Shown: positions 9,128 to 18,020 of the stretch, one piece after another | Layout of the letters: every line of letters begins with the position of its first letter | How positions within the stretch are numbered: the stretch's first letter is position 1 | Assembly: GCF_004362055.1 (NCBI RefSeq) | Contig: NZ_SNXB01000008.1 | Location: 124,001 to 188,000 of the forward strand | DNA from: Flavobacterium sp. 245 | Lineage (GTDB): Bacteria; Bacteroidota; Bacteroidia; Flavobacteriales; Flavobacteriaceae | Direction: 5' to 3' | Length of the DNA: 64,000 bases | Notes under the pieces: generated by a model | Databases searched by the model: none | What the model was told of the DNA's origin: nothing | The model's input: only the letters and a program-made list of their open reading frames with translations | Translations under genes and position numbers: made by a program

Positions 9128-9307
9128 ATGTATAAACACAAAAATAAAACACGTTTAGAGCAATCTAGGCGACCACTTCATTGGATAAAAAGAAAACTGC
9201 TTTTAATAATAACAGCCTTTATGCTCGGAATGTCAAACGGAATGCACGTGCATGACGAAGCTCTTAAAGGAAATCAAACTTATACAGAACAACATAAGAA
9301 GGACTAG
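9128..9307 (+). CDS. 59-residue single-pass membrane peptide
   Basis: ATG at 9128, TAG at 9305-9307. The product is basic at the N-terminus (MYKHKNKTRLEQSRRPLHW), has one hydrophobic helix (LLLIITAFMLGMSNGM) and a polar tail rich in Gln, Lys and His. It lies 72 bases after the previous small gene and downstream of the LytTR regulator. It has the shape of small flavobacterial membrane peptides of unknown role. Codon use looks like the neighbours. Confidence 0.55.
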   Translation: MYKHKNKTRLEQSRRPLHWIKRKLLLIITAFMLGMSNGMHVHDEALKGNQTYTEQHKKD

Positions 9308-9321
9308 TGAAACAGTTGCAA

Positions 9322-9408
9322 TGTCATTGCGAGGAACGAAGCAATCTCATCCGGTATATAACATCATGTATCATTGCTAGTACGGTTGCTTCGTTCCTCG
9401 CAATGACA
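9322..9408. repeat. REP-like palindrome with 23-bp perfect arms
   Basis: Left arm 9322-9344 begins TGTCATTGCGAGGAACGAAG; right arm 9386-9408 is its exact reverse complement, with 41 bases between. It sits between the 59-residue peptide gene and the HMG-CoA synthase terminator. Similar ATTGCGAGGAACGAAGCAA elements are dispersed in many bacterial genomes (general knowledge). Confidence 0.8.
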
Positions 9409-9420
9409 AACTTTACGCAT

Positions 9421-9450
9421 AAAAAAAACCGAAGCAATTTTGCTTCGGTT
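9421..9450 (-). terminator. Terminator of the HMG-CoA synthase gene
   Basis: Arms AACCGAAGCA and TGCTTCGGTT with a 4-base loop, followed on the minus strand by a run of eight T. Confidence 0.85.
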
Positions 9451-9468
9451 TCTGTGTTTCTTGGAACT

Positions 9469-10830
9469 TTAGTCAATCCATTTATAATATCTCGCCCCAA
9501 TCAAAACTGGAATTTCTTTTTCAATTCGGTCAAGAATCCATTCATTTTTAGGAGTTCTAACACTTTGTTTTTGTTCTTTTTTATGAAGGCTTTCGTAAGT
9601 GTTGAAATCTATTTCTACGCTTTCACCTAAATTTTCAAAAAGCTTCACGTTTTCTAAAGCCAATTTCCATTCGGGCTGAATCGTTCCTTCAAAAACTTTC
9701 GATTTCGATCCGCTTCCATAAGCTAAAAAACCGAATTTAGTTCCGGAAACTTCTTTGTTTGTATCATAAAAATGAGCCAAAGTAGATAATAATCCCATGA
9801 AAATAGAACCGGTGTAAAGGTTTCCAATTAATGAAGAAGCCAATTCTGCAGGTTGTAATTTCTCTGTTACAAAGCTTTTGTAATCTTCAGATTTTGCTAC
9901 TTCTTTAATTTTTGTTTGATAATCTGCAGGAGCAATATCGTCGGCAATAATTTTTTCGGCATTATCTAAAGCGTAAATTTCAGATAACATTCTGCGACCT
10001 TGGAAAGAATAGGGCAAGTGCATTACAATACTGTGCCAACTGTTGTATAAAGTTTCAGTAGCGTTTTTTGATTTTTTGAATGAAAAATAAGCATTTCGCG
10101 TACGATCCATATAACATTGATTGGAATATTGTCCGTCAAAAACCGGCTGGTCTTTATGGATTTCGATTTCGGCTTCTAAATTGTCAAACCACGAATCGTT
10201 GTTATTGTTTTTTGTAATTTCTTCTTTAGCGATAGTTCTGTATGGTTTAAAGAAATCAAAAACACCTTTTGTACTTGTTGCCCAATTGTCATCAAAAGCA
10301 ATGATTTTTGGGTTTGCAGTTACCAACATCGCAACAGCTCCGGCACCTTGCGTATATTCTCCGCCTGAATTTAAATCGTATTTTGCAAAATCAGTTGCAA
10401 CAACGATAGCTTTTTTAGTCGGATTCAATTTTACAAAATCAAGGCAGTTTTGCAAAGCGTCAACACCCCCAATACAAGCAAAAGTAAAATCTACAACGTC
10501 GCATTCTACTAATGAATCTTCGCCAAACTTTTGCTCCATTAAATTAATTAAATAAGAAGCAATTGGTTTAGAGCTGTCGATGCCGCTTTCGGTACCAACA
10601 TAGATTCGGCTTATTTCATTAAGATTGATTTTATTGTCAAGGATTAGTTTGGTTAAAGCATTCGCTCCAAAAACAACAGCATCCTGATGAACATCCGGAA
10701 AAGTCATTTTTAGTAATCCAAGACCTTTCTCTAATTTTTCTGGTTCAATATTTCTGGCAACAGCCAAGGTTTTTATGGGTAAATGTATGTTTGCTACATC
10801 AAAAGAGATAGCATCAATTCCTGTTTTCAT
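9469..10830 (-). CDS. Hydroxymethylglutaryl-CoA synthase family protein
   Basis: 453 residues, thiolase-fold condensing enzyme. The catalytic Cys is C119 in DFTFACIGG, the general base Glu is E81 in VGTESGIDSSKP, and the acetyl-CoA contact motif YSFQGRRM follows a His-containing strand (MHLPY). It condenses acetyl-CoA with acetoacetyl-CoA to HMG-CoA. Flavobacteria make isoprenoids by the mevalonate pathway, so this is the likely role; a polyketide beta-branching HMG synthase is a less likely alternative because no PKS genes are near. It is divergent from sdhC with 335 bases between. Confidence 0.85.
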   Translation of the reverse strand: MKTGIDAISFDVANIHLPIKTLAVARNIEPEKLEKGLGLLKMTFPDVHQDAVVFGANALTKLILDNKINLNEISRIYVGTESGIDSSKPIASYLINLMEQKFGEDSLVECDVVDFTFACIGGVDALQNCLDFVKLNPTKKAIVVATDFAKYDLNSGGEYTQGAGAVAMLVTANPKIIAFDDNWATSTKGVFDFFKPYRTIAKEEITKNNNNDSWFDNLEAEIEIHKDQPVFDGQYSNQCYMDRTRNAYFSFKKSKNATETLYNSWHSIVMHLPYSFQGRRMLSEIYALDNAEKIIADDIAPADYQTKIKEVAKSEDYKSFVTEKLQPAELASSLIGNLYTGSIFMGLLSTLAHFYDTNKEVSGTKFGFLAYGSGSKSKVFEGTIQPEWKLALENVKLFENLGESVEIDFNTYESLHKKEQKQSVRTPKNEWILDRIEKEIPVLIGARYYKWID

Positions 10831-11041
10831 TCTTATTTTTTTGAGCCGCTAAAGGTAAAACTATGTTATGGAATGACAATTTTTTGCTTAGATAAAATTA
10901 AGTACAGCCGGCACTTTTGAAGAAAACAAATCAAAACTTTGAATAAAATAACAATATGATAAATTTTTAGTAATCTGAATACGTATTAAAATTAGGAGAA
11001 AGTGACTGTAAAGCAATTTTTTAGATTGGCTATACTAAATT

Positions 11042-11061
11042 TATACGTAAAAATACGTATA
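11042..11061. promoter_or_regulatory. Perfect palindrome, possible operator upstream of sdhCAB
   Basis: TATACGTA-AAAA-TACGTATA, 8-bp perfect arms. The two TACGTA cores are spaced 10 bp, one helical turn. A third TACGTA inside AATACGTATT lies about 65 bp upstream. Position is about 60-80 bp before the predicted sdh -7 box. Function is inferred. Confidence 0.45.
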
Positions 11062-11102
11062 TGCATTCTATTTTAAAATGATTATAAATAACAACGAAAT
11101 GG

Positions 11103-11133
11103 TTGTAGTTCTTTTGTATTTGAGTTATTTTTG
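11103..11133 (+). promoter_or_regulatory. Predicted Bacteroidetes-type promoter of sdhCAB
   Basis: TTG at 11103-11105, 20-base spacer, TATTTTTG at 11126-11133, matching the -33 TTG / -7 TAnnTTTG pattern. It lies 32 bases before the sdhC start. Confidence 0.6.
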
Positions 11134-11165
11134 TGTAATTTTTTAAAACAAACTACTTAACACTT

Positions 11166-11831
11166 ATGGCACAATCTGCACAGTTGAATGCTTCCATCTT
11201 AAAGAAAGTCGCTATGGCACTTTCGGGAATATTCTTAATCACGTTTTTAGCGCTGCATGTTTCCTTAAATTTCATTTCTATTATTAGTGAAGATGTTTTT
11301 AACGAAGCTTCTCACTTTATGGGATACAATCCGCTGATCCAATATGTAATGCAGCCAGTTTTGGCATTTGGAGTAATTTTCCACTTTGTAATGGGATTTG
11401 TTCTAACAGCTCAAAACAGCGCAGCAAGACCAATTGCATATGCAAAATACAATGGAGCGGCAAACGCTTCTTGGAGTTCTAGAAATATGATTATTTCTGG
11501 ATTGGTTATTTTGGCTTTCTTAGGATTGCATTTTTATGATTTCTGGTTTCCTGAAGTTGCCTATAAATATATTGCAGGTACGGCACCAGATGCTACAAGG
11601 TATTATGGAGAGTTAGTTCATAAATTCCACGATCCAATTCGTACAGGATTATATTGTGTGGCTTTTGTGCTTTTAGGATTCCACTTATGGCACGGGTTTG
11701 CATCTTCTCTTCAATCAATGGGAATGCACAACAAATATTCAAGATTTTTAAGTAAAGTAGGCTATGGTTTTGCAGTTGTAGTGCCGGCTCTTTTCATAAT
11801 TATCGCATTATTTCATCATTTCAATAATTAA
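11166..11831 (+). CDS. sdhC: Succinate dehydrogenase cytochrome b subunit
   Basis: 221 residues with five transmembrane helices, the architecture of the single-subunit, di-heme type-B membrane anchor (b558 family). His residues suitable as heme ligands are present in successive helices ([33 protein letters not shown]). It anchors SdhAB to the inner membrane and passes electrons to menaquinone. It starts the sdhCAB operon; sdhA follows after 11 bases. One membrane subunit rather than two fits Bacteroidetes complex II. Confidence 0.95.
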   Translation: MAQSAQLNASILKKVAMALSGIFLITFLALHVSLNFISIISEDVFNEASHFMGYNPLIQYVMQPVLAFGVIFHFVMGFVLTAQNSAARPIAYAKYNGAANASWSSRNMIISGLVILAFLGLHFYDFWFPEVAYKYIAGTAPDATRYYGELVHKFHDPIRTGLYCVAFVLLGFHLWHGFASSLQSMGMHNKYSRFLSKVGYGFAVVVPALFIIIALFHHFNN

Positions 11832-11842
11832 TATCAATTATA

Positions 11843-13843
11843 ATGGCATTAGATTCAAAAATTCCAAATGGTCCTATAGCGGACAAGTGGACAAATTATA
11901 AAGATCATATTAATTTAGTAAACCCTGCTAACAAACGTAATTTAGATATTATCGTTGTTGGTACAGGTTTGGCTGGAGGTTCTGCGGCAGCTACTTTGGC
12001 TGAGTTAGGATATAACGTAAAAGCATTTTGTTTCCAAGATTCTCCACGTCGTGCGCACTCAATCGCGGCACAAGGGGGTATCAATGCAGCAAAAAATTAT
12101 AAAGGTGATGGTGACTCGGTTTACAGATTGTTTTACGATACTGTAAAAGGTGGTGACTACCGTGCACGTGAGGCAAACGTTCACCGTTTGGCTGAAGTTT
12201 CGGCAAATATTATTGACCAGTGTGTGGCTCAAGGGGTGCCATTGGCTCGTGAATATGGCGGACTTTTAGATAACCGTTCTTTTGGAGGAACTTTGGTTTC
12301 TCGTACATTCTACGCACAAGGACAAACTGGACAGCAATTATTGTTAGGAGCTTATTCTGCAATGAACCGTCAAATTGGCCGTGGAAAAATTAAAATGTAC
12401 AACCGTCACGAAATGCTTGACATTGTAATCGTGAACGGAAAAGCGAGAGGTATTATCGCTCGTAACTTAATCACTGGAGAAATAGAAAGACATTCTGCTC
12501 ATGCGGTAGTAGTTGGTTCTGGAGGATACGGAAACGTATTTTTCCTTTCAACAAATGCTATGGGAAGTAACGCAACAGCAGCTTGGAAAATTCATAAAAA
12601 AGGAGCATTTTTCGCAAATCCTTGTTATACACAAATTCACCCAACATGTATTCCGGTTTCAGGAGATCACCAGTCAAAATTGACTTTGATGTCTGAGTCG
12701 TTACGTAATGATGGTCGTATTTGGGTTCCTGCAAAATTAGAAGATGCTCAGGCAATTCGTGAAGGAAAGAAAAAAGCAACAGATTTATCTGAAGCAGAAA
12801 GAGATTATTTCTTAGAAAGAAGATACCCAGCGTTTGGTAACTTAGTACCTCGTGACGTTGCGTCTCGTGCAGCTAAAGAAAGATGTGATGCTGGTTTTGG
12901 AGTTAACAAAACAGGTGAAGCAGTTTACTTAGATTTCGCAGCAGCAATTAAACGTTACGGAACTGAAGATGCTTATGTAAAAGGTTTAGATGATAAAGAT
13001 ACTGCTTTGGTAACTAAACTAGGAGCTGCAATCGTGAAAAGTAAATACGGAAACTTATTCCAGATGTATTACAAAATCGTTGACGAAGATCCTTATACAA
13101 CACCAATGATGATTTACCCTGCAGTTCACTACACAATGGGTGGAACTTGGGTTGATTATAACTTGATGACTACAATTCCTGGATGTTTCTCAATTGGAGA
13201 ATCTAACTTCTCTGATCACGGAGCAAACAGACTTGGAGCTTCTGCTTTAATGCAAGGTTTAGCTGATGGATATTTTGTGCTTCCTTATACTATTGGAGAT
13301 TATCTTGCTCCAGATATTAAAATGGGAGAAATTTCTACAGATTTACCAGAATTTGTTGAAGCTGAAAAAGCGGTAAAAGATCAAATCGAGAAATTTATCA
13401 ATAATAACGGGACACATTCTGTAGATTATTTCCATAAAAAATTAGGGAAAATCATGTGGGATAAAGTAGGTATGGCTCGTAATGCTAAAGGATTAACTGA
13501 AGCTATCGAAGAAATTGCTGCTTTACGTGAAGAGTTTTATAGAGATGTAAAAGTTCCTGGAAGCGCTAACGAATTTAATCAGGAGTTAGAAAAAGCAACT
13601 CGTGTTGCCGATTTCTTAGAATTAGGAGAATTGTTCGCGAAAGATGCTTTGCACCGTAACGAATCTTGTGGTGGTCACTTCCGTGAGGAATACCAAACAG
13701 AAGAAGGAGAAGCACTTCGTGATGACGATAATTTTGCATATGTTGCAGCTTGGGAATATAAAGGAAAACCAAGTGATGCAGTATTGCACAAAGAACCTCT
13801 TAATTACGAAAACATTAAATTAGTACAGCGTAGCTATAAATAA
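11843..13843 (+). CDS. sdhA: Succinate dehydrogenase flavoprotein subunit
   Basis: 666 residues, normal for the family. FAD dinucleotide motif [13 protein letters not shown] near the N-terminus, covalent-FAD His in the motif [13 protein letters not shown], and the active-site region HPTCIP plus the C-terminal [11 protein letters not shown] loop. It oxidises succinate to fumarate; a fumarate reductase role is possible in type-B enzymes. It is followed by sdhB after 95 bases that contain a short inverted repeat rather than the few bases usual in such operons. Confidence 0.97.
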   Translation: MALDSKIPNGPIADKWTNYKDHINLVNPANKRNLDIIVVGTGLAGGSAAATLAELGYNVKAFCFQDSPRRAHSIAAQGGINAAKNYKGDGDSVYRLFYDTVKGGDYRAREANVHRLAEVSANIIDQCVAQGVPLAREYGGLLDNRSFGGTLVSRTFYAQGQTGQQLLLGAYSAMNRQIGRGKIKMYNRHEMLDIVIVNGKARGIIARNLITGEIERHSAHAVVVGSGGYGNVFFLSTNAMGSNATAAWKIHKKGAFFANPCYTQIHPTCIPVSGDHQSKLTLMSESLRNDGRIWVPAKLEDAQAIREGKKKATDLSEAERDYFLERRYPAFGNLVPRDVASRAAKERCDAGFGVNKTGEAVYLDFAAAIKRYGTEDAYVKGLDDKDTALVTKLGAAIVKSKYGNLFQMYYKIVDEDPYTTPMMIYPAVHYTMGGTWVDYNLMTTIPGCFSIGESNFSDHGANRLGASALMQGLADGYFVLPYTIGDYLAPDIKMGEISTDLPEFVEAEKAVKDQIEKFINNNGTHSVDYFHKKLGKIMWDKVGMARNAKGLTEAIEEIAALREEFYRDVKVPGSANEFNQELEKATRVADFLELGELFAKDALHRNESCGGHFREEYQTEEGEALRDDDNFAYVAAWEYKGKPSDAVLHKEPLNYENIKLVQRSYK

Positions 13844-13850
13844 GAATTTG

Positions 13851-13930
13851 GTCGAAAGTCCAAAGTCTTAAAGTCAAAAGACAAAATATGTCAAGCGACT
13901 TTCGACTTTCGGCTTTATGACTTTCAAACT
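13851..13930. repeat. GTCGAAAGTC-type short repeat inside the sdh operon
   Basis: GTCGAAAGTC (13851-13860) is mirrored by GACTTTCGAC (13897-13906) with further AAAGTC units around. The same units recur after queD (59493-59522) and after lpxH (60365-60412). It forms a possible hairpin between sdhA and sdhB. Confidence 0.6.
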
Positions 13931-13938
13931 AAAAAGGT

Positions 13939-14685
13939 ATGAAACTTACATTAAAAATATGGCGTCAAAAAAACGCTCAAGATAAAGGAGGGATTGTAGA
14001 ATATCCTATTGATGGAATTGAACCAGATATGTCTTTCCTTGAAATGCTTGATGTTCTTAACGAACAATTAATCAATAAAGGAGAAGAGCCAGTTGCATTT
14101 GACCACGATTGTCGTGAGGGAATCTGCGGAATGTGTTCTTTATTCATCAACGGTGAAGCGCACGGACCAGACAGAGGTGTTACAACTTGTCAGTTGCACA
14201 TGCGTATGTTTAAAGATGGTGATACGATTTTTATCGAGCCATTTAGAGCAAAAGCTTTCCCTGTAATTAAAGATTTAGTTGTTGACAGAAGTTCTTTCGA
14301 TAGAATTCAGCATGCGGGAGGATTTATCTCTGTAAATACTTCAGGAAATACAATTGATGCCAATACAATTCCAATTAACAAAGACGACGCAGACAAATCA
14401 TTTGATGCTGCAGCTTGTATTGGTTGTGGAGCTTGTGTTGCAACTTGTAAAAACTCTTCAGCAATGTTGTTCGTTTCTGCAAAAGTTTCTCAATATGCAT
14501 TATTGCCTCAAGGTAAAGTTGAAGCAGTTGACCGTGTATTAAACATGGTGCACCAAATGGATTTAGAAGGTTTTGGAAACTGTACAAATACTGGAGCTTG
14601 CGAAGTAGAATGTCCTAAAGGAATTTCTCTTGAAAATATTGCACGTATGAACCGTGAGTATTTAGCAGCAAGTTTAAAAGGATAA
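13939..14685 (+). CDS. sdhB: Succinate dehydrogenase iron-sulfur subunit
   Basis: 248 residues. The [2Fe-2S] site is CREGICGMC followed by a later Cys in TTCQ; the [4Fe-4S] site is [11 protein letters not shown]; the [3Fe-4S] site uses the Cys of [15 protein letters not shown]. It links the flavin of SdhA to the heme/quinone site of SdhC. Third gene of sdhCAB, ended by a strong shared terminator. Confidence 0.97.
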   Translation: MKLTLKIWRQKNAQDKGGIVEYPIDGIEPDMSFLEMLDVLNEQLINKGEEPVAFDHDCREGICGMCSLFINGEAHGPDRGVTTCQLHMRMFKDGDTIFIEPFRAKAFPVIKDLVVDRSSFDRIQHAGGFISVNTSGNTIDANTIPINKDDADKSFDAAACIGCGACVATCKNSSAMLFVSAKVSQYALLPQGKVEAVDRVLNMVHQMDLEGFGNCTNTGACEVECPKGISLENIARMNREYLAASLKG

Positions 14686-14704
14686 TATATCTTTTTATAT
14701 AAAT

Positions 14705-14738
14705 AAAAAAGCATCCGTCAATGGCGGATGCTTTTTTT
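14705..14738. terminator. Bidirectional terminator between sdhB and the hexosaminidase gene
   Basis: Arms AAAAAAGCATCCG and CGGATGCTTTTTT around a 7-base loop. T-runs on both strands serve the two convergent genes. Confidence 0.9.
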
Positions 14739-14748
14739 TGATTTGTTT

Positions 14749-17046
14749 CTATTCGTAATATAATTGCGATGCGCTTATTTCCTGTTTTTCTTTCCCTTCT
14801 TGTTGGATAAAACAGTTTAAGGTTGTTCCGCCAATTTGATCAAAATAAGTGATGTTGATTTTGTGAAATCCTTTCTCCAATTTTACTGCTCCATAAGCTT
14901 CATTTAGCCAATGAATACCATCATTATTTACAATAAGTTCATTGTCTATAAAAAGCTTTGATCCGTCATCTGAAAGCGTTGAAATGGTGTAATTAGCAGT
15001 TTCCGGAATAAAGATATATCCGTCGAATTTTAATCCGATATAACGCTCCGTTTTAGTTTTCCATTTTTCACTGCTGACTGTTCCTTCAAAAATGCCGGAA
15101 TTAACAGGTTTGGTAAAATCTAAATCTTGAACCTGCTGAAATGTTCCGGTATAATAATCATATTTCAATCCGTTTTTAGTTGGTTTTATAGCTAATGCCG
15201 ATTTTAAATCGGGATTTCGGACCAATATTTTGCTGATAGAACTTCTTCGTCCGCTTGGATTGATTTGGACTGTCTTAATAATTCTATACTCACCTTTCGG
15301 GATATTTATGGTTGTCGGTTTGGTGTATGGTTCGGCGGTTTCATCTGGATTGTAGCCGTCAATTGTATAGAAAATCTGTCCTCTTTTGATTGTTGGTTTT
15401 AAATCTAAAATATATTTTGATGCAATTATGGCTGTTTCATTAGATCCAAAAGGCGTTGGCACTTTGTAAAGTCTTTTTTGCTGTTCTAATTTTTCTAAAT
15501 GATATGGCATCTGGTTCAAAATAAAATGATTGTAGTTTTTATTTTGAGGTTGGGTCCACGCAATTTCTGCCAAAGCAAATAATCGAGGGTAAAGCATATA
15601 ATTTAGTTTGGTAGGACTTGTCAAATATTCTGACCAAAGATTAGACTGCACGCCCATAATGTACTTTTGTTCTTCAACAGTCAAGCTGTCAACAGGAGTT
15701 GGATTGTAGTTGTAAATTTTTTCAACTGTTGTTAATCGCCCAATTGTTAAAGGTTCTTGCGGAGAATAGCCTTGGTTGTAATCCAGATAAAGAACTTGCT
15801 CCGGATTCATAATGACATTATGTTTTTGTTTCGCAGCACTTATGCCACCTGATTCGCCTCGCCAAGACATTACGGCTGCATTTGGTGCTAAACCGCCTTC
15901 AAGCATTTCATCCCAGCCAAGAATCTGTCTGCCATTTGCGTTTAGAAACTTTTCGATTCGAGTTGTTAAATAACTTTGTAACTCATGTTCGTTTTTCAAA
16001 CCTAAATCTTTGATTCTTTTTTGGCAATTCGGACATTCTTTCCATCTTGCTTTTGGACATTCGTCGCCACCAATATGAATGTATTTACTCGGAAATAAAG
16101 CCATGACTTCGGTTAAGACGTCTTCTAAAAAAGTGAAAGTTTCCTCTTTTCCGGCGCAAAAAATATCTTCAAAAACGCCCCATGTTTCTACAACTTTATA
16201 AGTTCTGTCTGGAAAGCATGATAAATTTGGGTAAGCCGTTACCGCTGCAGTTGCATGACCCGGCATTTCGATTTCGGGAATAATATTTACATAATGAGCT
16301 TCGGCAAATTTTACAACGTCTTTAATTTCTTCCTGCGTGTAAAATCCGCCATATGGATTTCCGTCAAAAAAAAGCGGTGATCTTTCAAATTTATTTCCAA
16401 CTAAAGTCTGTGCTCTCTTAGAACCCACTTCAGTTAATTTTGGATACTTTTTTATTTCAATTCTCCATCCCTGATCATCAGTTAAGTGCCAATGGAAATT
16501 ATTTAATTTATAACTAGACATTTGTGCGATAAAATCTTTTATAACATCGATTGAGAAAAAGTGACGGCAAACATCTAAGTGTAAACCTCGGTAAGCGTAT
16601 CGCGGCGCGTCTTCAATGGTTGTGCAAGGCAATTTTATTTCTTTTTTGTCCGATGGTTTATTTGGTAAAAGTTGTAATAAACTTTGGACAGCATAAAATA
16701 ATCCTTCTTCAGAACCTGTAACAATTATTTTTTTGGAAGAAATCGAAATTTTATAGGATTCTTTGCTTGTCGAAGGACTTTTGGTAATAAACAAAACTTC
16801 AATAGAACTCTTTTTTGCTAGAACATTTGCGTTTATAGCATCTTCAAAAATTTGTCCTGTTTTAAGTTCTTTAGCGCTGTATTTATTGTTCTCAAAAACA
16901 ACTTTTATTTTTCCATTCAAACTTATACTGTCGCCAGTCGCTTTATATGAATTTGGTGCAGGAATAATCGTAGTGTTTTGAGAAGCGTTTTGAGCTTTTC
17001 CGATAAAACAGCAAAATAGTATAAAGAGAAATATGTTTTTTTTCAT
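14749..17046 (-). CDS. Beta-N-acetylhexosaminidase (GH20) with PA14-like C-terminal domain
   Basis: 765 residues. Signal peptide MKKNIFLFILFCCFIGKAQ, then a GH20b-type domain (to about 150), the GH20 TIM barrel with the catalytic Asp-Glu pair in HIGGDECPK, and active-site Trp in NNFHWHLTDDQGWR and LGWDEM. After about residue 540 comes a chitobiase-type Ig-like segment, then a PA14-like domain (about 630-755; TISTLSDDGSKLFIDN). It removes terminal beta-GlcNAc or GalNAc in the periplasm or at the surface. It is divergent from a DeoR-type regulator, and its promoter carries the same TGCA-N7-TGCA palindrome as susC. Confidence 0.93.
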   Translation of the reverse strand: MKKNIFLFILFCCFIGKAQNASQNTTIIPAPNSYKATGDSISLNGKIKVVFENNKYSAKELKTGQIFEDAINANVLAKKSSIEVLFITKSPSTSKESYKISISSKKIIVTGSEEGLFYAVQSLLQLLPNKPSDKKEIKLPCTTIEDAPRYAYRGLHLDVCRHFFSIDVIKDFIAQMSSYKLNNFHWHLTDDQGWRIEIKKYPKLTEVGSKRAQTLVGNKFERSPLFFDGNPYGGFYTQEEIKDVVKFAEAHYVNIIPEIEMPGHATAAVTAYPNLSCFPDRTYKVVETWGVFEDIFCAGKEETFTFLEDVLTEVMALFPSKYIHIGGDECPKARWKECPNCQKRIKDLGLKNEHELQSYLTTRIEKFLNANGRQILGWDEMLEGGLAPNAAVMSWRGESGGISAAKQKHNVIMNPEQVLYLDYNQGYSPQEPLTIGRLTTVEKIYNYNPTPVDSLTVEEQKYIMGVQSNLWSEYLTSPTKLNYMLYPRLFALAEIAWTQPQNKNYNHFILNQMPYHLEKLEQQKRLYKVPTPFGSNETAIIASKYILDLKPTIKRGQIFYTIDGYNPDETAEPYTKPTTINIPKGEYRIIKTVQINPSGRRSSISKILVRNPDLKSALAIKPTKNGLKYDYYTGTFQQVQDLDFTKPVNSGIFEGTVSSEKWKTKTERYIGLKFDGYIFIPETANYTISTLSDDGSKLFIDNELIVNNDGIHWLNEAYGAVKLEKGFHKINITYFDQIGGTTLNCFIQQEGKEKQEISASQLYYE

Positions 17047-17105
17047 GGCTGGTTACGCTTCAGTTATTGAGATTACTGGCAAATTTGTATTTTAAAATTT
17101 ATTTC

Positions 17106-17120
17106 TGCAAAAAATATGCA
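17106..17120. promoter_or_regulatory. TGCA-N7-TGCA operator at the hexosaminidase promoter
   Basis: TGCAAAAAATATGCA. The nearest TTTGC -7-like element of the hexosaminidase gene has its G at 17080, 26 bases from the proximal edge of the palindrome. The two copies upstream of susC have the same form, with a distance of 27. It lies in the gap shared with the DeoR-type gene. Confidence 0.6.
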
Positions 17121-17243
17121 AAGCAATTTAGTGTATAAATGTCTTTAAAATTGGTTAGTTAACTTTTTTATTACATTGTGTTGTAATTTGTTTCGCAATA
17201 ATATTGCATTATTTGTTTACATTTGTTTAAAAAATATATTGGC

Positions 17244-18020
17244 ATGAATAATGAAAATGAAGTGGTAAATTACACTAAGGAAGAACGAAAAAATCTTATT
17301 TTAAAAGAGATTAACCTGCACACTCGTGTAAGTTTTGAAACACTTTCTGCCAAATTATTTGTTTCAGAAGATACTGTCAGACGCGATATTAATGAACTTG
17401 AAGCAGACTCTTTGTTGATTAAGGTGAAAGGTGGCGCGATGACAAAAGCGTACCATCATTCTTCATCAAATCAGACATATGCTGGCGAATCAAAACAGAT
17501 TATTGCGCAAAAAACGTTAGGACTTCTTCGTGACGGAATGGTTCTGCTAATTGGAGGTGGAACTACAATCAGAGAGTTTATTCGTTTAATTCCGAATGAT
17601 TTAAATCTTACCATTTTTACAGTCACAGTTTTATCTGCTGTTGAACTTTTGGATAAACCAAATGTCAAAATTATTATGATTGGCGGCAGTATTTCATCTT
17701 ACAGCCAAATGTGCGTGAGCGGCGATGTCTATAATCAGTTGGCCAATATTAAAGTCGATTTGTTAATATTAGGAACTAACGCCTTAGATATCGAAGGCGG
17801 TTTCTCAGATTCTGACTGGGAAACAGTTCAAGTTAAAAAAGCAATGATTCAGGCTTCTGAAAAAACCGCAATTTTGACTATTTCTGAAAAATTAGACACC
17901 GTTTTAAAAATGAAAATTGCCAACTTATCCGAAGTTGATTATGTAGTTACCGAAGTTGATCCGAGTGACGAGAAATTAAAATCGTATAAGAAGGCTGTTC
18001 CAAGCTTAGTTTTTATTTAA
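17244..18020 (+). CDS. DeoR/GlpR family transcriptional regulator
   Basis: 258 residues from the ATG at 17244 (an in-frame TTG at 17223 is less likely). N-terminal DeoR helix-turn-helix (about 15-70; SEDTVRRDINELE), then a DeoRC sugar-phosphate sensor domain (about 80-250) with IGGGTTIREF and the GGSISSYS loop. Such regulators respond to phosphorylated sugar intermediates, here possibly KDPG or a related sugar acid phosphate. It lies between the hexosaminidase and the catabolic operon and overlaps the dipeptidase stop by 4 bases, so it is the likely local regulator. Confidence 0.9.
   Translation: MNNENEVVNYTKEERKNLILKEINLHTRVSFETLSAKLFVSEDTVRRDINELEADSLLIKVKGGAMTKAYHHSSSNQTYAGESKQIIAQKTLGLLRDGMVLLIGGGTTIREFIRLIPNDLNLTIFTVTVLSAVELLDKPNVKIIMIGGSISSYSQMCVSGDVYNQLANIKVDLLILGTNALDIEGGFSDSDWETVQVKKAMIQASEKTAILTISEKLDTVLKMKIANLSEVDYVVTEVDPSDEKLKSYKKAVPSLVFI

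Larger units (their letters stand above)
10831..11165. other. Divergent intergenic region between HMG-CoA synthase and sdhC
   Basis: 335 bases without a gene. It holds the sdhCAB promoter (11103-11133) and three TACGTA motifs (10980-10985, 11044-11049, 11054-11059), the last two forming one palindrome. Confidence 0.6.

Noticed and set aside
9307-9630. 107-codon plus-strand ORF
   Set aside because: It runs through the REP-like palindrome and antisense to HMG-CoA synthase.
14354-14714. Three ORFs of 62-70 codons overlapping sdhB
   Set aside because: They are in alternative frames of a conserved iron-sulfur protein gene with clear Cys motifs.
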